A stretch of 64,000 bases of DNA from Paraburkholderia sp. BL10I2N1 (GCF_004361815.1 NZ_SNWA01000002.1:1984001-2048000); one strand, 5' to 3'. Positions 50,592 to 60,643 are shown, numbered from the stretch's first letter. Numbers and translations: made by a program. Notes: generated by a model from the sequence alone, not told the origin.

Positions 50592-52033
50592 GTCAATTTC
50601 TTCGTACTGGGCATTACATCGGCGGCGAGTGGTATGAGGCCGCCCCGGGCAACACGTATGCGGTTCGCAACCCGGCGACCGGCGAGCTGATCGCGGACGT
50701 CGCGAAAGGCGGCGCGGCCGAAACGGCGCAGGCCATTGCCGAGGCAGCGAAGGCATTGCCGGCGTGGCGTGCGCTGACCGCGAAAGAACGCTCGGCACGC
50801 GTGAAACGCTGGGGCGAGCTGATGCTCGAACACCGCGACGCGCTTGCCGAACTCATGACGCGCGAGCAGGGCAAGCCGCTCGCTGAGGCGCGCGGCGAGG
50901 TGGGCTACGCGGCAAGCTTCTTCGAATGGTTTGCCGAAGAAGCCAAACGAAGCTATGGCGATGTGATCCCGAGCCCGAATCCGAAGGCGAAGATCATTGT
51001 GACGCGCGAGCCGGTCGGCGTGGTCGCCGCGATCACGCCGTGGAATTTCCCGCTGGCCATGATCACGCGCAAGGCAGGGCCGGCGATTGCGGCCGGCTGC
51101 ACGATGGTGCTCAAGCCGTCGGAAGAAACGCCGCTGTCCGCGTTTGCGCTGGCAGTGCTGGCCGAGCAGGCCGGCATTCCGGCGGGCGTGTTCAACATCG
51201 TATCGGGCGACGCGGTCGCGATCGGCGGTGTGCTGACCGCATCGCCCGTGGTGCGCAAGCTGTCGTTTACCGGCTCGACGCGGGTCGGCAAGCTGCTCGC
51301 GAAACAGTCGGCAGATACGCTGAAGAAGCTGTCGCTCGAACTCGGCGGGAACGCGCCGTTCATCGTGTTCGATGACGCGGATATTGACGCCGCCGTGCAG
51401 GGCGCGATGGCCTCGAAGTTCCGCAATACCGGCCAGACGTGCATATGCGTCAACCGTTTCTACGTGCAGGACGGTATCTACGATGCGTTTACGCAGGCGC
51501 TCACGAAGGCCGTGCAGGCGATGCGAGTGGGCAATGCGCTGGAAGGCGAAGTCGAGCAGGGCCCGCTCATCAACGAGGCCGCGCTGAAAAAGGTAGAAAC
51601 GCATGTGGCCGATGCCTTGCAGAAAGGCGCGAAAACGTTGACAGGCGGCAAACGCCACGCGCTCGGCGGCACGTTCTACGAGCCGACGGTGCTGGTGGAC
51701 GCATCGAAGTCGATGTTGATTGCCGCGGAAGAGACGTTCGGACCGGTCGCGGCGTGCTTCCGCTTCCATACTGAAGAAGAGGCGATCGCCGCCGCCAACG
51801 ACACGCCGTTTGGCCTGTCCGCGTATTTCTACACGCGTGATCTGGGTCGTGCGTGGCGCGTCGCGGAGGCGCTTGAAAGCGGCATGGTCGGTATCAATGA
51901 GGGTATTCTGTCGACCGAAGTGGCGCCCTTCGGTGGCGTGAAGGAATCGGGGCTCGGCCGCGAAGGGTCAAAGTACGGTCTCGACGAGTACACGGAACTG
52001 AAGTACATGATGATGGGTGGCCTTGGCCGCTGA
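50588..52033 (+). CDS. gabD: Succinate-semialdehyde-type NAD(P)-dependent aldehyde dehydrogenase
   Basis: 481-residue aldehyde dehydrogenase. Catalytic phrases are KLSLELGGNAPFIVFDDADI (Glu) and FRNTGQTCICVNRFYV, the CICVNR form typical of succinate-semialdehyde dehydrogenases; PWNFPLAMITRKAGPAIAAG is the NAD-binding stretch. The start overlaps the aldo-keto reductase stop. The gene symbol is a homology guess; the substrate could be another aldehyde. It ends a three-gene cluster with fae and the reductase. A stem-loop (GGCG-CGGCTTC / GAAGCC-GCGCC) follows at about 52048-52081. Confidence 0.85.
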   Translation: MSQFLRTGHYIGGEWYEAAPGNTYAVRNPATGELIADVAKGGAAETAQAIAEAAKALPAWRALTAKERSARVKRWGELMLEHRDALAELMTREQGKPLAEARGEVGYAASFFEWFAEEAKRSYGDVIPSPNPKAKIIVTREPVGVVAAITPWNFPLAMITRKAGPAIAAGCTMVLKPSEETPLSAFALAVLAEQAGIPAGVFNIVSGDAVAIGGVLTASPVVRKLSFTGSTRVGKLLAKQSADTLKKLSLELGGNAPFIVFDDADIDAAVQGAMASKFRNTGQTCICVNRFYVQDGIYDAFTQALTKAVQAMRVGNALEGEVEQGPLINEAALKKVETHVADALQKGAKTLTGGKRHALGGTFYEPTVLVDASKSMLIAAEETFGPVAACFRFHTEEEAIAAANDTPFGLSAYFYTRDLGRAWRVAEALESGMVGINEGILSTEVAPFGGVKESGLGREGSKYGLDEYTELKYMMMGGLGR

Positions 52034-52047
52034 CCCGCGCTGGACAG

Positions 52048-52081
52048 GCGTCGGCTTCAGGGGCGGTCGAAGCCGGCGCCT
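52048..52081 (+). terminator. Stem-loop after the aldehyde dehydrogenase gene
   Basis: GGCG-CGGCTTC / GAAGCC-GCGCC with a loop of about 10 bases, starting 15 bases after the stop. No T run, so only a candidate terminator. Confidence 0.45.
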
Positions 52082-52418
52082 CGTCAGGCGGTCGCCTTGT
52101 ACCGGCCGCGTTCGACCGTCTGAGAGGTCAGCAAAAGTGGCGAAACACAGGAGCTGAACGACGCCAGCCGAGGTTGATCTGCCGTCGCCCTCGCCCCGTG
52201 CGAACCCCGCGCCGGCCCGAAATCCGGCGCCCGTTTCCCGACGCGGGCGCCCATGACGTGTATCATTCGTCCCGGCGCTGTTCTGTGCCGGGAATTCCCA
52301 CCTGGTTCGACCCTGTCGACCCCGAATTCCCCCGCACTTCGCCGCCCGCGTCAGGCTGAGCCGACGCACCAGCCCGCCTTTGCGCGCGCTCGAACCCCTA
52401 CCGTGATTCCCAGCACCG
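52082..52418. other. Leader region of prfC, no gene seen
   Basis: About 340 bases before prfC. A second hairpin CCCGGC / GCCGGG at about 52273-52297 may be part of the leader. No short gene with a ribosome site is supported. Confidence 0.4.
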
Positions 52419-54020
52419 ATGTCAGTCTCCGAACTCAAACGCCGCCGTACCTTTGCGGTCATTTCCCACCCCGACGCAGGGAAGACCACGCTTACTGAAA
52501 AGCTGCTGCTGTTTTCGGGCGCGATCCAGATCGCGGGCACCGTGAAGGGCCGCAAGAGCAATCGCTACGCGACGTCCGACTGGATGGAAATCGAAAAGCA
52601 GCGCGGTATTTCGGTGGCGAGTTCGGTGATGCAGTTCGAGTACGGCGACGCCGTGATCAACCTGCTCGACACACCGGGCCACGAGGATTTCTCTGAAGAT
52701 ACGTATCGGGTGCTGACCGCGGTCGACGCGGCCGTGATGGTGATCGACGGCGCAAACGGCGTCGAAGCGCAGACGCTCAAGCTGCTGGAAGTGTGCCGCA
52801 GCCGCAAGACGCCGATCGTCACGTTCATCAACAAGCTGGACCGCGAAGTGCGCGAGCCGCTCGAGCTGCTCGATGAAATCGAGCAGCACCTCGGCGTGGC
52901 GGCAGTGCCGTTCACGTGGCCGATCGGGATGGGCAAGGACTTTCAGGGCGTCTACGATATCCAGCGCGACCAGGTCCGTGTGTTCCGCGCGGGCCAGGAC
53001 ACGGCGGGCGGCGCGGTGGAAACGCTGCAGCACATCACCGACGAAGCAGGCGAGAAGCGCTTCGGCATGGCGTGGACGCGCGCCAAGGATGAAGTCGAGC
53101 TGATCACGGGCGCCTCGCCGACATTCGATCGCGACGCGTTCCTGGCTGGCGAGCAGTCGCCCGTGCTGTTCGGTTCGGCGATCAACAACTTCGGCGTGAA
53201 GGAAATTCTCGATGCGCTGGTCGACCTGGCGCCCCCCCCGTCGATGCGCATGACGGTCCAGCGTCCGGTGCAGCCGGACGAGCCGAAGTTCACCGGCGTG
53301 GTGTTCAAGGTGCAGGCGAACATGGATCTGGCGCACCGCGACCGGGTGGCGTTCATCCGCGTGTGTTCGGGGCATTTCGAGCGTGGCATGGCGCTGAAGG
53401 TCACACGCTCCGGCAAGACGTTCCGTGCGAACAACGTTGTGACGTTTCTGTCGCAGCGTCGCGAGACGGTCAGCGAAGCGTATCCGGGCGACATCATCGG
53501 CATTCCGAACCACGGCACGCTGAGCCTCGGCGATACGCTGACTGAAGGCGAAATGCTGCAGTTCGTCGGTTTGCCGTTCTTCGCGCCGGAAATCTTCCAG
53601 ACCGTCGAAGTGGTCGATCCGATGCGCGCCAAGCAACTCGGCGAGGCGCTCAAGCAGCTCGGCGAAGAAGGGGCGATCCAGGTGTTCCGCCCGGCGCACG
53701 GCGGCTCGATGATTCTCGGCGCGGTCGGTCAGCTGCAGTTCGAGGTGGTGTCGCACCGGCTGTCGACGGAATACAAGGTGGACGTGCGGATCATGCCTGC
53801 ACGCTACCGGATGTCGCGTTGGGTCACCTGCGACGATGCCGCGGAACTGCGTCGCTTCACGGATTCGTACGCCGCCCGGATCGCGCTCGACGCATCCAAC
53901 GCGCCGACGTATCTCGCCTCGCACATCTCCGAAATCGAGGTTGCACAGAAAGCCTGGCCGAAAATCGTCTTCAACGAATTGCGCGAGCACTCCGGCGCGC
54001 CGTTCAAGAAGGCGATGTAA
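52419..54020 (+). CDS. prfC: Peptide chain release factor 3
   Basis: 533-residue GTPase that recycles release factors 1 and 2 from the ribosome. It begins MSVSELKRRRTFAVISHPDA, with the G1 motif HPDAGKTTLTEKLL, switch II DTPGHEDFSEDTYRV, NKLD and the GSAINNFGV element in place of SAL. Domains II-III follow. Length matches E. coli (529). No ribosome site is obvious before ATG. It is transcribed alone between gabD and a convergent LysR gene. Confidence 0.97.
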   Translation: MSVSELKRRRTFAVISHPDAGKTTLTEKLLLFSGAIQIAGTVKGRKSNRYATSDWMEIEKQRGISVASSVMQFEYGDAVINLLDTPGHEDFSEDTYRVLTAVDAAVMVIDGANGVEAQTLKLLEVCRSRKTPIVTFINKLDREVREPLELLDEIEQHLGVAAVPFTWPIGMGKDFQGVYDIQRDQVRVFRAGQDTAGGAVETLQHITDEAGEKRFGMAWTRAKDEVELITGASPTFDRDAFLAGEQSPVLFGSAINNFGVKEILDALVDLAPPPSMRMTVQRPVQPDEPKFTGVVFKVQANMDLAHRDRVAFIRVCSGHFERGMALKVTRSGKTFRANNVVTFLSQRRETVSEAYPGDIIGIPNHGTLSLGDTLTEGEMLQFVGLPFFAPEIFQTVEVVDPMRAKQLGEALKQLGEEGAIQVFRPAHGGSMILGAVGQLQFEVVSHRLSTEYKVDVRIMPARYRMSRWVTCDDAAELRRFTDSYAARIALDASNAPTYLASHISEIEVAQKAWPKIVFNELREHSGAPFKKAM

Positions 54021-54067
54021 GGTAGACGCTCGCTGTACCACGCCGGGCGCGGGTCGGCCCGGCGGCT

Positions 54068-54937
54068 TCAACCCATCTTCAGCACTTCCTCGCGCAGCCA
54101 GCCAGCGAACGCCTGCACGTGTTCGAGCGCCGCATGCCGCTGCACGACATCGAGCCAGTAGCCAAACGGGCCGCTGACCTCGATCTCCGACATCCGCACG
54201 AGACTTTCATCCGCCAGCTCATCGACGATCATGTTGCGATCGACGATCGCAAGGCCGACGCCCTTGCGTGCTGCGTTGATCGCCTGCTGCAGGTTCGAAA
54301 ACTCGATGCCTTCTTCCGCGTAGTGCGCCGGGAGTCCAGCGGTCTGGAGCCACGCCGGCCACAGGTTGAGTCGCGCTTCGTTGTGCAGTACGTGCAGCGC
54401 CGGCATTTTGCCGAGCAGTGCTTCCAGCGGTTCCCCAGCGAGTTTCGGCGCCCCGACGAGCGTGTGGCGCTCGATCATCAGCAGCTCGGACTGCGCGTCA
54501 GGTAACCCTTCGCGACCGAAGCGGATGTTGCAGTGACAGTCGTCGGTAGGTTCGGTGCGCACCGACAGTTCCACATCGGGTAGCTCGACGGCGAGCGACC
54601 CGAGCCGTGGCGAGAACCACTGCGTGGCGAACGTGGGTGGCACCGACAGCACGAGCCGGCGTCGTCCGCGCCCGGTGGTGAGCTGCCGCGTGCCGCGCTC
54701 GATCGTGTCGAACGCCTCCGATACGCACGGCAGCAGTTGCAGGCCCGCCGCGGTCAGTTTGATGCCTTTGTGGTCACGTTCGAAGAGTTTCGCGCCGAGC
54801 GACTCCTCGAGAATCTTGATCTGCCGGCTCACCGCGCCCTGGGTGACGCACAGCGCCGTGGCAGCCCGGTTGAAGCTCAGGTGACGAGCCGTCTCCTCGA
54901 AGAAGCGCAACGCGATCAGCGATGGCAAGCGCCGCAT
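54068..54937 (-). CDS. LysR-family regulator, GcvA-like
   Basis: 289-residue regulator. Residues 1-65 are the helix-turn-helix (MRRLPSLIALRFFEETARHL, LCVTQGAVSRQIKILEESLG), in the form used by GcvA/AmpR-type regulators, and the rest is the effector-binding domain with DCHCNIRFGREGLPD. It stands alone, convergent with prfC and co-directional with the antiporter gene upstream. Target and effector unknown. Confidence 0.9.
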   Translation of the reverse strand: MRRLPSLIALRFFEETARHLSFNRAATALCVTQGAVSRQIKILEESLGAKLFERDHKGIKLTAAGLQLLPCVSEAFDTIERGTRQLTTGRGRRRLVLSVPPTFATQWFSPRLGSLAVELPDVELSVRTEPTDDCHCNIRFGREGLPDAQSELLMIERHTLVGAPKLAGEPLEALLGKMPALHVLHNEARLNLWPAWLQTAGLPAHYAEEGIEFSNLQQAINAARKGVGLAIVDRNMIVDELADESLVRMSEIEVSGPFGYWLDVVQRHAALEHVQAFAGWLREEVLKMG

Positions 54938-55174
54938 GTTCTGGTCCTTCTGTATTTTCTGAAGTTTCGGCGGCGCGCCGCATGGGTTTGTCTCCGCTAC
55001 CCGCGTGTGCCCCGATGGTTCGGCGGCCTTCCGTCGCGTAGACCTGCGATGCCGCAGGCGTTACGCAGGCAGAGCGGGTCACGGGGCGAATGTTACCGCC
55101 AGTCCGTGCAAGTTTCAGCGCTGCGCGCTGACTTTTCATGACGCAGTGCGACGAATACCTTTGATTCCTGGCAC

Positions 55175-56185
55175 CTAGCGCTTCAAGGTGACGATCAGAT
55201 AGCCCAGGTAGAGCAGGCCGTTGATCAGCAGCGCCCAGACCGGGAGCCCCTGCGCCCGCGCATTCACGCGCATCCATGCGCCGGCTGCGAGCGTGACGAC
55301 GATCCCGGTAACGACCTCGACGCGCGGCTCCCACGGCGTCAGCAGAATACCGATGGCGGGCAGCAGCGTGCCCTGAAAGACCATCGCGCCGGTGATATTG
55401 CCGAATGCCAGCGTGTCCTTGCCGCGGCGGATCCACAGGATGCTGTTGACCTTTTCGGGCAGTTCGGTCGCGATCGGGATGATCAGGAGCGACAGCAGCA
55501 ACGGCGAAACACCGAGTCCTTGCGAGACCCCGCGCACACCGTGAATGAAGCCCTCCGCGCCCCAGACCAGCAGCGCCACGGCAAGCAGCAGCTGGATGAC
55601 GATGGTAGCGAGATGGGTCGGCAGCCCGATGCGCGACAGCAGCATGGTGCCGGGCGCCTCGGTGCCGTGACCACCCGCGACCAGTTTGTCCGACGCGCGG
55701 AACGTCATCACCACATAGGTAGCGTAGACACCCACCATCGCAAGGCTGAACAGCACCCGTACGGCCATCCGCTCATGCGGTACGTACATCGCAGCGGCGG
55801 CGAGGAAAAATGCGCAGAGGAAATAGTTCAGGTCGCGTGTAAATCCCGTGCGTTCCGGCGTCACCCGTCCGGCGATGCCGCGTGAACGCAGCACGGCGAG
55901 CGTCATCAGAAAGGTTGAAAGCGTTGACAGCATGAGCGGCGCCCCCAGAATTGCACCGACCCCGATCTCCTGGTTGACGTTGCCGCTTGTCGCGCCGCCA
56001 GCAATAGCCAGCAAGGGGACGATGGTTTCGGGCAATGCAGTGCCGACGGCAGCAAACAGCGATCCGGTGACGCCTTCCGAGATTTTCAGCCGTTCACCGA
56101 GGTGTTCGAGCGCGTTGGTGAAGAGTTCGGCCGCCACGAGAATGACGAGCAGCATGACGGCAAGTTCGAGGAGCAGCGAGGTCAT
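55175..56185 (-). CDS. Sodium/calcium exchanger-family membrane protein
   Basis: 336-residue inner-membrane cation antiporter. It has two repeats of the alpha motif: GSLFAAVGTALPETIVPLLA near the N-terminus and PIATELPEKVNSILWIRRGK in the C-terminal half, with 10-11 helices. The start MTSLLLELAV has AGGGG six bases upstream; earlier in-frame starts add residues without a ribosome site. Likely exports calcium or another divalent cation, but selectivity is not defined by sequence. It is divergent from the Pat-like gene. Confidence 0.9.
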   Translation of the reverse strand: MTSLLLELAVMLLVILVAAELFTNALEHLGERLKISEGVTGSLFAAVGTALPETIVPLLAIAGGATSGNVNQEIGVGAILGAPLMLSTLSTFLMTLAVLRSRGIAGRVTPERTGFTRDLNYFLCAFFLAAAAMYVPHERMAVRVLFSLAMVGVYATYVVMTFRASDKLVAGGHGTEAPGTMLLSRIGLPTHLATIVIQLLLAVALLVWGAEGFIHGVRGVSQGLGVSPLLLSLLIIPIATELPEKVNSILWIRRGKDTLAFGNITGAMVFQGTLLPAIGILLTPWEPRVEVVTGIVVTLAAGAWMRVNARAQGLPVWALLINGLLYLGYLIVTLKR

Positions 56186-56488
56186 GCGCACCCCTTTGCA
56201 CTGCGTGAGTGGAATGGCATAGCGGCGGGATGCAGGCAGCGGTATAGCTTCAAGGGAGTCTCCGGGGTCGGACGAATACGAACCATGACGCGCCGCTTCC
56301 CGTCCGACCCGGACGAAGCTGTGCGCCAGTGGTCTCGCCAAACCGTTCGGTCGAATGCGCCATGGCGCCAGGCCAGGTGTGTTGACGCGTTCTCCTCCGG
56401 GGCAGGAGGAAGGCTACTCCCCAGTGACCGGGCGATTCTAGCGACAGTCAGCGCTTTCAACAAGCTTGCCGGGCGTGAAGTGCTCGCA

Positions 56489-59047
56489 ATGAAGCCGGTT
56501 TGCGCCCTCCCGTATCCCCCAGACTTCGCCTATCCTGATGATGGCGCGCGCGTTTACCGTTTGCCGTTTCCCGAAACGCGCCACCTGACCTCGCCTCGCG
56601 GAGCGCCTGTGACCGTTCGCAATCTCGACGCCTTGTTTCAACCGAAGTCTGTCGCCGTGATCGGCGCCTCGAAGCGGGCCGGCAGCATCGGCGCGATGGT
56701 CTGGACGCGCGTGCTGGAAGGCGGTTTCGAAGGCCCGCTGTGGCCGGTCAATCCAAAACACCACGAACTCGACGGCCGCCCGGTGTTCGCCGATGCCGGT
56801 GATCTGCCCGAAGCGCCGACGGTCGCGCTCATCTGCACGCCGCCCGCCACATGGGCGGCAATCGTGCACCGTCTTGGCGGCATGGGGACGCGCGCGGCGA
56901 TCATCGTCGGTCAAGCGCGCACGGACGACGATCGCACCGGGCTGCGTCATGCACTTGCAGCGGCGCGGCCGCATCTGCTGCGTATCGTCGGGCCGGGCAG
57001 TCTCGGCGTCGTCAGCCCTGCATTGCGGGCGCATCTTGGCGCGCCGTTGTGCACGGTGAAGGCAGGCGGTGTCGCGTGGGTGTCGCAGTCGAATGCGCTG
57101 ACGAACGCCGTGCTTGGCTGGGCGCATGCACGTGGACTCGGTTTCTCGCACGCGGTTGCGCTGGGCGATGAAGCGGACGTCGATGCCGGCGACGTGCTCG
57201 ACTATCTGGCGAGCGATCCCGGTACGCGCGCGATCCTGCTCGAACTCGATTCGGTGCGCGCTGCGCGCAAGTTCATGTCGGCGGCGCGCGCGGCTGCGCG
57301 CAACAAGCCGGTGCTTGCCTTGCGGGCCGGCCGCTCCGATCCCGCCGATGCGCTCTACACGGCGGCTTTCCGTCGTGCCGGGATGGTGCGTGTCGATTCG
57401 CTCGACGATCTGCTCGATGAAATCGAAACGCTCGGCGTAGGCCGCGTTGCCGCCAGCGATACCGCGACGATCATCACCAGCGACCGGGGCGTGGCGCTGC
57501 TCTCGTGTGACGCCTTCACCGCTGCCGGCGACACGCTCGCACATTGGCCGGAGCAGGTGACCGAAGCGCTAGCACAGGCGTTGCCGCAAGCCGTGTCCGG
57601 CAATCCCCTGCTGCTCGGCGACAACGCGCGGCCTGAGCACTTCGGCAAAGCGCTCGAAGTGCTCGCGCCGCATCGTGCGACCGGGACGGCGTTCGTGGTT
57701 CATACGTCGACGCATGGCGCGCCGGTGGCCGAGGTGGCGCAGGCGCTGATCGCGCATCAGAAGTTCGCTTATCGTGGGCTGCTGGCGTGCTTCTTTGGCG
57801 GCGTCGACACGGCGACTCGCGATGCGCTGCACGCGCAGGGCATTCCGGTTCACACGACGCCACAACGGCTTGCCAGCGCGTTCGCGCGTCTCGTCGATTA
57901 CAGGCTGGGCCGCGAACTGCTGATGCAGACGCCGGAAGGTTTGCCCGCGCAGTTGCCGGGTTCGATAGGGGCGGCGCAGGCAGAGGCGCAGGGGGCGCTC
58001 GCGGCGGCAGAGGGCGAGTTGTCCAATCAGGCGACGAGTGGCATCAGCAACGAAGCCATAACCGAAGCAAAAAGCGAGGCGCCCCCGGTACGGCTAACGG
58101 GCGAAGCCGCCGCACGCCTCTTCGGTCACTTCGGCCTGGCCGTCGAGCCAAAGGAGACGGCGGAGGAAATCGTTGTCGATATCACGGTGGAACTGCACGA
58201 CGACGATAACTTCGGCCCGGTCTTCCTGTTTACCGCGCCGTCGCCTGACGACGTATCGCCGCCGATGCGCGCCTATGGTTTGCCGCCCCTCAATCCGATC
58301 CTCGCGCGCGACATCGTCTCGCGCTCGCCGTACGCGCGACGCGTACCTGCCGAGCCGTCGCTCGTTGCGCTGACGGCGCTGTCGCAGGCGGTTTGCGACG
58401 TTCGCGAGATCGTGGGCCTGTCGCTTGCGCTGCGCGTGTTTCGGACGCGAACGGTCGTCGTTGCGCCCTGTATCCGGCTCGCACGCAAGCGCAGCCGCCT
58501 CGCGATCATGCCGTATCCGCGCCGCTTCGAAGAAACGCTCGACTGGAACGGCCTGCATGTGACGATCCGCCCGATCCGCCCGGAGGACGAGGCGGCGCAC
58601 AGCGAATTGGTGAAAGCGATGACGCCCGACGATCTGCGGTTGCGTTTCTTTGGCGCGGTGCGCGGCTTCGATCATTCCCAGCTCGCGCGGATGACGCAGA
58701 TCGACTACGACCGTGAAATGGCCCTGATCGCGACGATCACCGATGAACATGGCTCGGAGCACACGCTGGGCGTGGTGCGCGCAATTTCAGACCCGGACAA
58801 CGAGACGGCCGAATTCGCGGTGGCGGTGCGCTCGGATCAGAAGGGGCACAAGCTCGGGCGCCTGCTGATGGAGCGGATCATTGCCTACGCGCGGGCGCGC
58901 GGCACACATTGGCTGGTGGGTGAAGCGCTGCGCGAGAATGCACCGATGATCCGGCTTGCGCAGGCATGTGGCTTTACCGCGGCGCGGACGGAGGATCCCG
59001 CCGTCGTGGGGTTCAGGCTCGCGCTGGATGACGCAGCGCGCACCTGA
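56489..59047 (+). CDS. Pat-like protein acetyltransferase with CoA-binding domain
   Basis: 852-residue protein, about the length of E. coli PatZ (886). Residues about 40-480 are an acyl-CoA synthetase (ADP-forming) alpha-type region: KSVAVIGASKRAGSIGAMVW (Rossmann nucleotide loop), IVGPGSLGVVSPALRAHLGA, VSQSNALTNAVL. The middle ATP-grasp-like part (about 545-670) is much shorter than usual. The C-terminal GNAT domain (about 690-845) shows VAVRSDQKGHKLGRLLMERI as the acetyl-CoA loop. Such enzymes acetylate lysines, for instance on acetyl-CoA synthetase. The start is uncertain; ATG 56285 and GTG 56609 are alternatives. Confidence 0.85.
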   Translation: MKPVCALPYPPDFAYPDDGARVYRLPFPETRHLTSPRGAPVTVRNLDALFQPKSVAVIGASKRAGSIGAMVWTRVLEGGFEGPLWPVNPKHHELDGRPVFADAGDLPEAPTVALICTPPATWAAIVHRLGGMGTRAAIIVGQARTDDDRTGLRHALAAARPHLLRIVGPGSLGVVSPALRAHLGAPLCTVKAGGVAWVSQSNALTNAVLGWAHARGLGFSHAVALGDEADVDAGDVLDYLASDPGTRAILLELDSVRAARKFMSAARAAARNKPVLALRAGRSDPADALYTAAFRRAGMVRVDSLDDLLDEIETLGVGRVAASDTATIITSDRGVALLSCDAFTAAGDTLAHWPEQVTEALAQALPQAVSGNPLLLGDNARPEHFGKALEVLAPHRATGTAFVVHTSTHGAPVAEVAQALIAHQKFAYRGLLACFFGGVDTATRDALHAQGIPVHTTPQRLASAFARLVDYRLGRELLMQTPEGLPAQLPGSIGAAQAEAQGALAAAEGELSNQATSGISNEAITEAKSEAPPVRLTGEAAARLFGHFGLAVEPKETAEEIVVDITVELHDDDNFGPVFLFTAPSPDDVSPPMRAYGLPPLNPILARDIVSRSPYARRVPAEPSLVALTALSQAVCDVREIVGLSLALRVFRTRTVVVAPCIRLARKRSRLAIMPYPRRFEETLDWNGLHVTIRPIRPEDEAAHSELVKAMTPDDLRLRFFGAVRGFDHSQLARMTQIDYDREMALIATITDEHGSEHTLGVVRAISDPDNETAEFAVAVRSDQKGHKLGRLLMERIIAYARARGTHWLVGEALRENAPMIRLAQACGFTAARTEDPAVVGFRLALDDAART

Positions 59048-59086
59048 GAGCGACGGTGCGCCATCGCTCCCAGCCCGACAGAAAAA

Positions 59087-59629
59087 TCAGGCAGCCAGCT
59101 TCGAGGCCTGTTCATCCACCTGCGCGCGCGAAACCGCCAGCTCCTCGAGCCAGGACTCCGCATACACCGCGCCGGTTTCCTTCTCCAGACGTGCGATCGT
59201 CGCCGCGCAACGCACGGCGTCCTTCGGCGTGGCGATGAAGCTCTTCACCGACTGACCACTCGAGAATGCCTCGAACAACGGCACGCGCACTTCATCGGGC
59301 AGCGTGCGGGTCCACTGATACGGCTTGCCGTTGAACGTGAACGACGGCGGCAGCACGCGTTCCTTCTTTGCAGCCGGAATCAGGCCGTAGGTACGTGCGG
59401 CGTCGGCGATCTGTTCGGGCGAGAAGAGTTCGTCCGGGGTGATCTCGAACTGCTGGATATGCGCTTCGATGGCCTGCATGGCAGCCGAGCGGTCGTCGCG
59501 TTTTTTCTGCGCGCGGGCGACGATATCGCGCAACTCGTCGGCTTCCTCGCTGGTGATCGTGAAGCTCGACTGCTTCTGCTGAAGTTCGGAAAAACGCTGG
59601 AATTCGTGGTCGTTCAGAAGTTTCGCCAT
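59087..59629 (-). CDS. Hypothetical protein, 180 residues
   Basis: Soluble, highly charged protein MAKLLNDHEFQRFSELQQKQ ... VDEQASKLAA, mostly helical, with FEITPDELFSPEQIADAART in the middle resembling a short helix-turn-helix-like stretch. No recognised family. Convergent with the Pat-like gene. A start 30 bases earlier is possible; no strong ribosome site precedes either. Confidence 0.72.
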   Translation of the reverse strand: MAKLLNDHEFQRFSELQQKQSSFTITSEEADELRDIVARAQKKRDDRSAAMQAIEAHIQQFEITPDELFSPEQIADAARTYGLIPAAKKERVLPPSFTFNGKPYQWTRTLPDEVRVPLFEAFSSGQSVKSFIATPKDAVRCAATIARLEKETGAVYAESWLEELAVSRAQVDEQASKLAA

Positions 59630-59738
59630 TACGTGTACGAAGAGCACACACGGCATCAACCGTGCGGCGGTTTTTGGAAGGGCCGCTATTCTAACGCCTC
59701 GCGCGACCCCGCTCCAGATTCCGTCTTATCGCGCCTGA

Positions 59739-60533
59739 TCATGCCGCCCGTTCGCGAAACATCGATAGCGCGTCCACCGTCTCGCGCAACAGCGCGGTCA
59801 CGGCTTCGAGCGTCGGCGCGACGTATTCGTCGATACGTCGCATATACGGGCACGTCATCGCCGCAATCGCCTGACCCGACGGTCCAAGAAGCGGGAACGT
59901 CAGGTCGGTGACGCCAAATGTCTGCTGGCTGTCCTTCTGCGAGTAGCCTGCGGCGCGCGTCTGTTCGCAGACGGCTTCGAGTGCGTCACGGTCGATCGTC
60001 ACTTCGCCCTTCACCTTCGTATGTTCCGCGAGCATGTGCGCGCGCTGCTCGGGTGTTTGAAACGCCAGCATCACGCGCCCGGAGCCGGTATCGATCAGGC
60101 CGACGCGCGAGCCGAGCCGCACCGAAATACCCCACGTGCCCGGGCCGTCGACCTGGGCGATCACGAGCAGATTGCCGCGGTCGTACACGGCCAGATGACA
60201 CGATTGCTCGGCCGTATCGGCAAAACGCTGCATGAGCGGCAGCGCTTCGGAGATGAGTCGGTTCATCGGCGGATGGCGATGGCTGAGCGCATACAGCTTG
60301 AGACTCAACGAATAACGGTCGCCGGCCGCTGAGCGCACGACATACTGACGCGCCACCAGCCGCTCCAGCATCCGGTACATCTCGCTCGCGTTGCGGCCAA
60401 GCAGCTTCGTGATTTCCGCACGCGTCAACCCTGCCTTCTGCTCGGCCAGCAGTTCGAGGATGTCGAGGCCCTTGTCGAGCGCGGGCGCGCGGTAGCGATC
60501 GGCGTCGTCCTTGTCTTCCAGATCGATTGGCAT
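59739..60533 (-). CDS. IclR-family transcriptional regulator
   Basis: 264-residue regulator. The N-terminal winged helix-turn-helix (residues about 18-75, LDILELLAEQKAGLTRAEIT, RNASEMYRMLERLVARQYVV) is followed by a GAF-like effector domain (about 85-260) with VSVRLGSRVGLIDTGSGRVM. It is divergent from the sugar-type ABC operon, which it probably represses, and palindromes lie at 60660-60681. Effector unknown. Confidence 0.92.
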   Translation of the reverse strand: MPIDLEDKDDADRYRAPALDKGLDILELLAEQKAGLTRAEITKLLGRNASEMYRMLERLVARQYVVRSAAGDRYSLSLKLYALSHRHPPMNRLISEALPLMQRFADTAEQSCHLAVYDRGNLLVIAQVDGPGTWGISVRLGSRVGLIDTGSGRVMLAFQTPEQRAHMLAEHTKVKGEVTIDRDALEAVCEQTRAAGYSQKDSQQTFGVTDLTFPLLGPSGQAIAAMTCPYMRRIDEYVAPTLEAVTALLRETVDALSMFRERAA

Positions 60534-60643
60534 GGTGTTGGGTCCCCTTGTTCAGTTCTCATCTTGCCCGGCGGGTGAGTGTAGTGGGTTCCTTCTCGCG
60601 ATCGGCCAGGGAAAACACGGACGGTTGGTGCAGTGCACATTCC

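Noticed and set aside
52422..54071. 549-codon minus-strand frame over prfC
   Set aside because: Shadow of prfC, which has all GTPase motifs on the plus strand.
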